From Plazaster borealis (lineage: Eukaryota; Echinodermata; Asteroidea; Forcipulatida; Labidiasteridae): 64,000 nt of DNA. Position numbers and translations under genes: made by a program. Shown piece by piece: positions 52,901 through 61,900 of the stretch (the stretch's first letter is position 1; every line of letters begins with the position of its first letter). The notes beneath the pieces were generated by a model. It saw only the letters and a list, made by a program, of their open reading frames with translations. It did no database searches and was not told the origin of the DNA. Location: the NCBI GenBank assembly GCA_021014325.1, contig CM037467.1:12859273-12923272 (forward strand), in the 5' to 3' direction.

Positions 52901-55900
52901 ACTAAGAAAGAAGAGAAATGAAAGAGGAAAATAACTGTATACAGTCACTAAATTTCCCCCCCCCCCAATAAGCCCCACCTATCTACTGGTACCCTTTTTT
53001 ATCTTGGGGGAAAAGTGGAATTTTAATATCTTGTTTGTTAGTGGTTTTCAGAATTTTCAAAATTTTTATGTTTTTAAAGGATTGGTAGAGCTGACTAAAT
53101 AATTGTGTTCACGTTTTGTGTGATCAAATAAAAAACCTGTGAAAATTTGTGCTTAATCTGTTGTGCGAGTCAGGAGAAAAAAGTGAAAAACCATGCAAAA
53201 TGTTCAGCACGTAAACACATTGTTGTTAATTTTGGTTGTAACAATCAAAATCAGCTGTTGCAGTTTTTTAGGTTTTCAGATACAGTTTTCTCCAATACGA
53301 CTTCATTTCAGAGGCAAATATTTCACAGAAAAAAATGGTTCTAGTATGAACTTCATAATCAGTATGCTTTCAGACTAAAATTTATGTTTCTTATCCTTAC
53401 CAATTCTGTATAATACCTTTAAAGGCAGTATACACTTTTGGTAATTGTCAAAGACAAGTATCCTCACTTGGTGTATCCCAACAAATGCATAAAATAACAA
53501 ACCTATGAAAATTTGGGCTCAATTGGTCATCAAAGTTGCAAGAAAATAATGAGGAAAAAAAACCTTGTTGCATAGATGTGTGTGCTTTCATATGCCTGAG
53601 AAAAGCTACATGCCTGAGAAAGGCTTCATGCCTGAGAAAAGCTTCATGCCTGAAGCCTTTCTCAGATTCAAATTTTGGGATGAAAAAATTACCTCTTTCT
53701 CTAAAACTACATTACTTCAAAGGGCCTTGTTTCTAACAATGTTTTATAGTATCAACAGCTCTCCAGTGCTCTCTACCAAGTAAGTTTTTATGGTCTTTAA
53801 CTTGTGGAGTATTTACCAGAAGTATACCCTGTCTTTAAGTTGTTAATTTGTAGATTATTTTCCTGGACTTTTTCAGTATTTAATCAGGGTGACGAAGGTA
53901 AATCTTGGTACATCATCCTCAAGGGTTCCGTTAATGTTGTCATCTACGGGAAGGGCGTGGTCTGCACACTCCACGAGGGGGATGATTTCGGGAAGCTGGC
54001 TCTCGTTAACGACTCACCGCGAGCTGCATCCATCGTTCTCAGAGAAGACAACTGTCATTTGCTGAGGGTTGATAAAGATGACTTCAATCGAATACTAAGG
54101 GTTGGTTTGAGTTTTTTGTAAAAATCTGGTAAGACGAAATATTTTATGACAAATTGCATAACAAATTAAACATGCTTAGTGTAAAACTTAAAAATCTATA
54201 GAAATGTCCTCTTAATATACACATCTTCAAATGGAAATTAAGAGTTGACAATGTCTCTCATTTGTGAATTTGTCTGCAGGATGTTGAAGCTAATACAGTA
54301 AGATTAAAGGAACACGGTCAAGACGTGTTAGTCTTGGAGAAGATTCCAACAAATAGCGGTCAGAGGCAGGATGGAGCACCCATCCATTACAAGTAAGCTC
54401 CTTCTATTTAACCTCTCTGATTTCTCAGTCTGGACTCTTCTTCTTGAAGACATCATTCCATCCGTAACACATTATCATCATTTTTGAAAATAATTAACAC
54501 ATTAATATTTTTTGAGGGGGGTTGAACAAAGATAAATTGACTAAAGCAGGATTTGAACCTGCGACCTCTGGATTAATGTTCCGGTGCTCTACAAATTGAG
54601 CTTTCGATTCGTACTGTTGGCGGTCTCCCTATTTTGTGTCCTTGCTCGGGGTGCCATTCAAAAGCCATACAGCCTGTAACTGCCATATAACCAGGGGTCT
54701 AAGGAATTTGCCTGTACTTAGATTTGTTTGTTCATTTTAATTCTTCACATGGATTTTTGCCAATTTATTTCCTCTGTTTGAGTTTTAAAACTCTGTATTC
54801 GACATCGCTGACAAAGAAAAAGGAATATTTTGTCTTAAAAAACCTGCAATACAGCCTTGAACAACAAATGCATGCCCAAATAAACAAATCAGATCAAAGT
54901 TTAAAGAGCAACCATGCAAGGTCTCAGCTGGCTCTGCTTACCGCCGAATTCTGAACTTGCGATCACCATTCTTCACTTACAGAACAAGCGCCGAATTTCT
55001 GCGCAAGCTGTGAAAGTGAAGAATGCCTAGTAATGTCGAGTTTGCACGCACACGAGCAAAAGAGCTGCCTGAGAACTTTTCAGCAGCCCTTAACAACAAT
55101 TTTATAAATCCATGCATTTGTTTGAACGAGACACACAGGAAATTTCCTGACTTTTTTTGAACCAACAATTAGTTTTTTCAAAACAGCAGTGATATGTAAG
55201 ACAACAAACAGAATTCAGATTTTTAGTACTTTGTAATGACCTGCCTTAATCCTGCTAACCTCACCCTGTTTGTCACTGTGTTTGTAACACTGTCTATCAC
55301 TATGTTTGTAACACTGTCTGTCAGTGTGTTTGTTGATGTATTTGACAGTGTATAGTGGTTGCCAGTGGCCACTTTGCGTTCTTTGTTAATATTTTATTTC
55401 ATTTTCCATATCTGTCCTGTTATCTGGGTTTACCTCTGTCCTGCGTATGAACTCTTTGCATTTTCCCGTTTATCCCTTTTTTGGTTAAAATTAAGGGCCT
55501 TATTTGATGAAGTTGTTAATTTTCAACTCACTTAGTAAAAATAAAAGAGAGAAAACAGTTAACAAATCCTGTAACTTTTCGGTGATGGGTAAACATCGAT
55601 GCTAAGCATTCTATGCCATTTGCGAATTAAATTTGAATAACGTCTGGTACAATGAATTGCCAAGTCACAAGTCACCACTTAAATTTGAATTCCTCAGACT
55701 ATAGAGACAGTTGCTACGTCACATGACTCGGGGCAAGTTACGTAAGAGATGGCGAACACCCTACACAATTCTGAATGAATGTGTATGGCACAATGGTACC
55801 TGGGTTTGCTCATGTGGAGGTTGCTATTCAAAAGCTTGCCCCAACCATTTGACAAAACAACTGTCTCTGCAGTCTGAGGAATTCAAATTTAACCAGACTT

Positions 55901-58900
55901 TTGTACCAGACTTTTTTCCGAATCTAACTCACAAATGGCTTACAGGCCCAATTTAGTTTTTATTCACTTCATTGCTTTTACCTTCTGTCCGTGCTTGTTT
56001 TGTTTTTTGGGGTGTTTTTTTTCTTTCAGTTTCCACCATCTTTCGTTGGTCAGCTCGTCTTAATCGTGTTTTTCACCACGCTGCACCTTTTCTCTTTTCC
56101 TAATCTCCACCATTGCCCCTGAAGTATCCCCTCCTCATTCTTGTTATTGTCATTTGATATCGTCCTAACCAATCACATCTCATGCTAATCCAGCCGTTAT
56201 CTGATGTTCCACTCATGTAACCCCCCCTGAAAGAATCCCTATAATCGTCGCCGGCGCTAACGTTAAAACAGCATCAGTCATTCCAGATCAGATCAGGGTC
56301 TTCTTGCCCAACCCCACTCCATTTCTCCATTTCTCTTGCTTTTTTCTCTCATTCTTTCTCGCTTTGGATCGCTCTCTCTCTCAAGCTATTCTGTCAGCAC
56401 TTGCACAAACCCTGGAGAGGTTTGCCCATATCGTCGTGGGTAAGAAGACATGCACGCTTTTCTTCCCCCCCAAAAAACAACAACAACATGTTCATCTTTA
56501 GGCTGATGATTGTGTACACCAAGCAACCTTTCTTGTTTATGTGGTTTTAAACTATTTCTATTTCAGTTTGTTGGTTTTTTGTTGAGGACAGCAAGATTTG
56601 GCAGTGTTTTTTATGTACAGTTGTTTTTCCCCTTTATTGCATAAATTTGATATTTTTTATATTGATTATATTCCAGGCTTTTTATTTTATGACCCTTCTC
56701 TTCCCTTTATTATTTTATTTGTACAAAATATATTTTGTTATAATATCTTTCAAGATACCATTATAAGAAGTTATCCTATTTCCCTTTTCTTTTGCTTTCC
56801 CCCATCCTACCACTTTCATGTTCAACTTCTTTTCGGGTCTCCTTTACCCTTTTCTAAATCTACATCCATTTTACAAACCGATTTTTATCTAGTATTTATA
56901 ACTTCATTTTCAACACTTCAGTAACACTCTGTTTAAACATTCCTAACACCCTTCAAAGGTATCGTACACGTTTGGTAATGACTCAATACAAATATTAGCA
57001 TAAAAACTTACTTGGTAACAAGCAACGGAGAGCTATTGATAGTATAACACATTGTAGGAAACGACTCCCTCTAAAGTAACGTAGTTTTTGAGAAAGAGGT
57101 AATTTCTCACTAAAATAATAAAAACTTCTTGCAAGAAGTTTTTATTCCTACCTGAAAGCACACAAATTTGTACAACAAGGGTGTTTTTTCTTTCATCATT
57201 TTCTTGCAACTTCGATGACCAATTGAGCCCAAATTTTCACAGGCTTGTTATTTTATGCATTGTTGGGATACACCAAGTGAGAACACTGGTCTTTGACAAT
57301 TTCCAAACATGTTCAGTGCCTTTAAACACCAACTCACTTAACACCCACAAATAATTACCCCCAAGCACCTCATTATTACTGTCTGTGTTGACCCAAAACA
57401 CAAACACTACACTGTAAACTATGTCTGAATTGTTCATTCAGCTGATCTATATTTAGAACAGTTTACCCTCAAATTGCACCCTCTCAAAACTAGTACATTA
57501 TTAACACCATAATTGTACTCCAGCAACCACTCTTAAACACTTGATTGTAATATTTCCTACACCCAAAACTTTGGACTACTACAAGATCACTACTATTTTG
57601 TTTCTACTTTTTTTTTCGCACGAAGCAAAACAGACTCCCTCCATCCAGCTCCATCTCCTCCTTTGTCCTCCTTTCTTCTTCTGTCCTTTCTATTTTTCTT
57701 TTACGCTTTGGTTGTAAACATTAAACTTCTTCAACCCTCGCTGTCAAACTTTCTTTTTCTGACCAGCCCATATCTCCCTCTTTCTTTGCTTGTACTCTTA
57801 ATATTCTTCTAGAAGTAGATTTTGGTGTAGAATTTCTTATAATTAAGAAGTAGAGCTAGTTGTCGTAGTCTAGAACTGTTAACCTTTGAGTGTGCTTGTA
57901 ATAAAAACCTGTGATCTCAAAACTTTAGCAGGGTCCAATTTGATGGCTGTGCTTACAGCGGAATTCTGTGCTGTCGACCCATAGAATTATGTGCTTTACA
58001 GCGGGCCGCAAGTGCAGAGCCGTGAAATTGGTATCCAGATGGCAGATGGCTTTATTTCATTGGATGAACATTGAAACTTTTTGGATTTATAAATCAGACA
58101 GATCTGGCTGGCATTGAGGCCTTATTTTCAATTGGCACTGAGTCAAATTGTAAACAAAACCAAAAAATACTAAATATTTCTTTGAAAATTAAGCAGAAAT
58201 TGTCCATTCCATTTATGTAGTTGTTACTATGGCAACCATTCCACTAACCTCGCCAAAATGAGACCTTTACTCTTTTTTTCCCTGATTCCATCCCAGGTTT
58301 ACCTGATTTATTTCATTGCTTTCCTTTCCTCTGTACAATTCCCTCTCTGGCAGGTACTCCGTTATGGCTGGTTCCCCAGAGAAGATGCTGGAGCACATCT
58401 TGGAGACGAGGATCGACAGTAAACAGGACGAGGCAGACACCTTCCTTGAAGACTTCTTGTTGACTCATATCGTCTTCATGCCAAGCAAGCTACTCTGTCC
58501 CGCTCTGCTCACACAATATCCTTTCTAAATAATAAAGCTAACTACAGATGAGACTTGTTTCAAAATGAACTTCAAAAAGCCACCGTTATTTTTCAAAAAC
58601 CTGGCCTCCATTTCACAGAGGGCTAAGATTCATCTTAAAATGTGTATCAATCTTAATTACTAAGCAAAGTGTGATGTAACAGTATAAGACTCTATGGCGA
58701 TAATGACAACTCACCTAAAAGATTAATCATAAAGCTTTTTGAAATCAAGCCCTGCCACTTCTACTTCCACTCAACCAAAGAATCTATAATAATACCGAAC
58801 AAAAATTCTGATAGTGCCCAAATCGCTGTAAACATTTTACGATTGAAATATTTGTGATACGATGTTAGTTAACCTGGGCCAAATATTACCTCAGTGTCTG

Positions 58901-61900
58901 TAAACATTTCCTTAATAGGCTTTCACTTATCATGCAGACATCGTCCAGGCAACTGAGCAAGAAACAATAGATTACATCGTCAACAATAAACGACGTGTTA
59001 TCAGACTCGTCTGCCAGTGGAGCGTGATTGCCGGCTCGGCATTCCAAGAAGATGCCATCATTACATCATTTGTTGAGGTACCTTCAAGTCTTTCAGTTGA
59101 TGAATCAATCAATCGATCAATCAATCAACCAATCCATTACTCAATAAATCAATCAATCAATCAATCAATAACTTAATACTCAATCAGTCAGTCAGTTCAG
59201 CGTGATTGCCGGCTCGGCATTCCAAGAAAGAAGATGCAAATATAACATCATTTGTTGAGGTACCTTTAAGTCTTTCAGTTGATCGATCAATCAATCAATC
59301 AATCGTTTAATCAATTAGTTACTCAATCAATCCAATCAATCAATCAGTTGCTCAATTATTCAATCAATCAATTAATCAATCAATCAACCAATCAATAACT
59401 CAATACTCAATCAGTCAGTCAGTCCATTAATCAATCAGTTAAATGATCAGTACATTAGTCAATCAAGCAGCAATCAATTAATTAATTAATTAATCTCTAC
59501 CAATCAGCCAATCAATCCATCCACCTTTCCGATCCAACACAATTGTTCTAAGTCTTACTTTAAAGCCTATAATCAACATGCCTTTCTCTTTCTTCTGTAA
59601 CTGTATTTTCTCCAGACTTTATTTTCTGCAATCTGTGATGACTGCCGCATCTATAGCAGTCTTCAAGATGAGCTGGCTAACTTAGAGAGAGTACTTCATC
59701 TGGTGCGGAGAATGGAAGAGGAACAGGCACACACCTGGCAGGTTCAGAGACAGGTAACCATGGCAACATACTCTCTACACAATTAATAATGACGTCTTAC
59801 AAGGAACAGAATGATTTCAGCAGTCACTCCTGGAAATCAAGATCACTCCAAAAACTTTCAACATTTGGAGATGTTTTTGTTTTGTAGTATCCCCACCCCT
59901 TAATTCTACAAAAACATGTAAAGTTAAGTGTTATCTCATTTTCTTATTCCTTTAGGGTTTGGGTGAGTTTCATCGGTCAGAAGACGATACGCCGAGGAGG
60001 CGACCCATCAAAGCCACAGATGAAAGTAAGAGAACGATTGTCATCTTAATTTAAAGGGTCTGTATATGTTTGGTTATGACTCTCAACATTAATGGCAATA
60101 AAAACTTACTTGGTAAGAAGTACAGCAGCTTTGGATAGTATAATGCATTTTTAGAAACTTTTCACTTAGAAGTACTGCGGTTATGGAAATAGATATCACT
60201 TTTTATCCCCCAAATTTTTGAGTCTGAGAAGCGTTACTGCAGTAACGTTTCTCAGATTGTGTATTCTAATTGCAGATTATTCTTCCTGCGTAGACATAAC
60301 CGCTGCAGATTTTTGGCAATATCTCAAAAACGCTAGTTCCAACTATCAAAGGTATACAGACCCTTTAAACATCTCAAATCCGTCAACATCCTAAAAAATT
60401 GAAATTATTTTTGATTCCAGTTAAATCCAGTTTGGCTGACCTAGAGCTGCCAATTCTCCTTTATTCTGCAGAGAGTTCCCTGAAAATAAACCAATCTTTC
60501 CATGTTCTGATGAACAAATTTGAAAATCTCCCTGATTGTGGAAAAGATTTTCCCTGTCATGCTGAATGTCATTCTAAATATCTCCCTTATTGTTTTACAC
60601 AATCTCCCTGGTTGCAAGGCGCAAATGTTGGCAGTTCTGCTGACCCTTTTCCAGCAATCTATAAGGTCATTTTTTTGTTGCCGTTTCAGATATCTTCAAG
60701 GTGTATTGTGCAGACCACACGTACACCACGCTGCGTGTGCCGATGAGCACAGCAGCCGGGGCTATCGTCCGAGCAGTGTCAGAGAAAATGTGCCTTGGGG
60801 AGGATCTAGTACTGTGTGAGATCAAATCAACAGCTGGTAAGTCCTCATAGACCATCCCAACCAAGTTGAGCCTACTAATTTTTTCTAAGCAGAAAAATTT
60901 GCTAAGCTTCATTTTCTGAAATTGAGTCCAGGGTCCGATTTCATGGCACTGCTTTCTGTGAAATTCTGCGCCGATAGCGCCCTGTAAAGAACACAGTTGT
61001 ATGGGCCACAAGCACAGAATTCCGTGGTAAGCCGAGCCATGAAATTGGACCCTGTTTTGATCAAGACGAAATTCAATAGCGATACCTCAAGATTTTTTTC
61101 TGTTTGTGTTTTGTTTGTTTTCCCTGTACAGAGCGTATTTTGTTCAAAGAGAATGACATCTGCGTAACGGCAGCTCTTAGTCTCAACGGTAGAATATTTG
61201 TATCGCCACGGGAACACCTAGATGCTTTGGTAAGGACCAAAACATAGCGTAGGTCTTTGACATCCTATAGACTGTTGCAAGATGGTGCAGAAATGAGAAC
61301 AGAAGTTGGAACTAATGATGTTGTCATCAAATGAAATTCTGATGGCTGTATGAATCTGAGATGTCTTCATCTGACCTAGCCTGACCTGACCTGACCTGAC
61401 CTGACCTCACAAGACCTGACCTGACCTGACAAGACCTGACAATACATATATCTTACTGAGATCAATAACTATGCAACATGAATGAAGAAAAATCAACACC
61501 GTACACTGCTAAAAATGGTATTCTTGAAACAAGAAAAACATCTTATTTTGAGAATATATTTCTTGTGTCACTCCCTAGAAAAAGTTTCTAGGGAATGACA
61601 CAAGAAATATTTTCTCAAAATAAGATGTTTTTCTTATTTCAAGAATACCATTTTTAGCAGTGTATATTCTAAATATTTAAATTTCTCGCTTCTAGACGCC
61701 TATCCCTGAGCAAGAGGGACTATCGGACAGCACGGCAGCCAATTTTGAATTAATGGGATCAAAGGAAGTTGCTTACCAGATGACGCTCTATGACTGGGAG
61801 CTCTTCAACTGTGTTCACGAGGTGAGTTTAATGAGAGCGGTAACTCCACTGAGGCCCTAAGACTGAAAAAGGGGGTGGGGTGTCGAGGCTATGTCACACA

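Larger units (their letters stand above)
54393..58353 (+). other. intron 11 (4.0 kb)
   Basis: It contains a SINE remnant (54518-54702), a TTAA element (56953-57325), a short repeat (57930-58038) and the candidate cassette exon at 56386-56439. An unexplained 81-codon open frame at 55711-55956 has a cysteine cluster ([11 protein letters not shown]) but no splice sites I can defend. Confidence 0.75.
58516..58926 (+). other. intron 12: predicted U12-type AT-AC intron
   Basis: The intron begins ATATCCTTTC, a perfect match to the minor-spliceosome 5' consensus, and ends AC. TTCCTTAAT at 58908-58916 matches the U12 branch-point consensus, with the branch adenosine 11-12 bases before the terminal AC. 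Splicing here rejoins a histidine codon and restores LLTHYHA, matching the vertebrate order. A foldback repeat (58603-58752) sits inside the intron. Confidence 0.93.

Noticed and set aside
55711..55956. 81-codon open frame with a cysteine cluster in intron 11
   Set aside because: There are no convincing flanking splice sites, no domain I recognise, and a short length expected by chance.
58927..58936. Ordinary AG acceptor (catgcag) for exon 13
   Set aside because: It would remove the conserved YHA, and no GT donor exists upstream to pair with it.
60399..60746. Long open frame running into exon 16 from upstream
   Set aside because: The upstream part is an inverted copy of the repeat at 11020-11415; a strong acceptor stands at the EPAC match.
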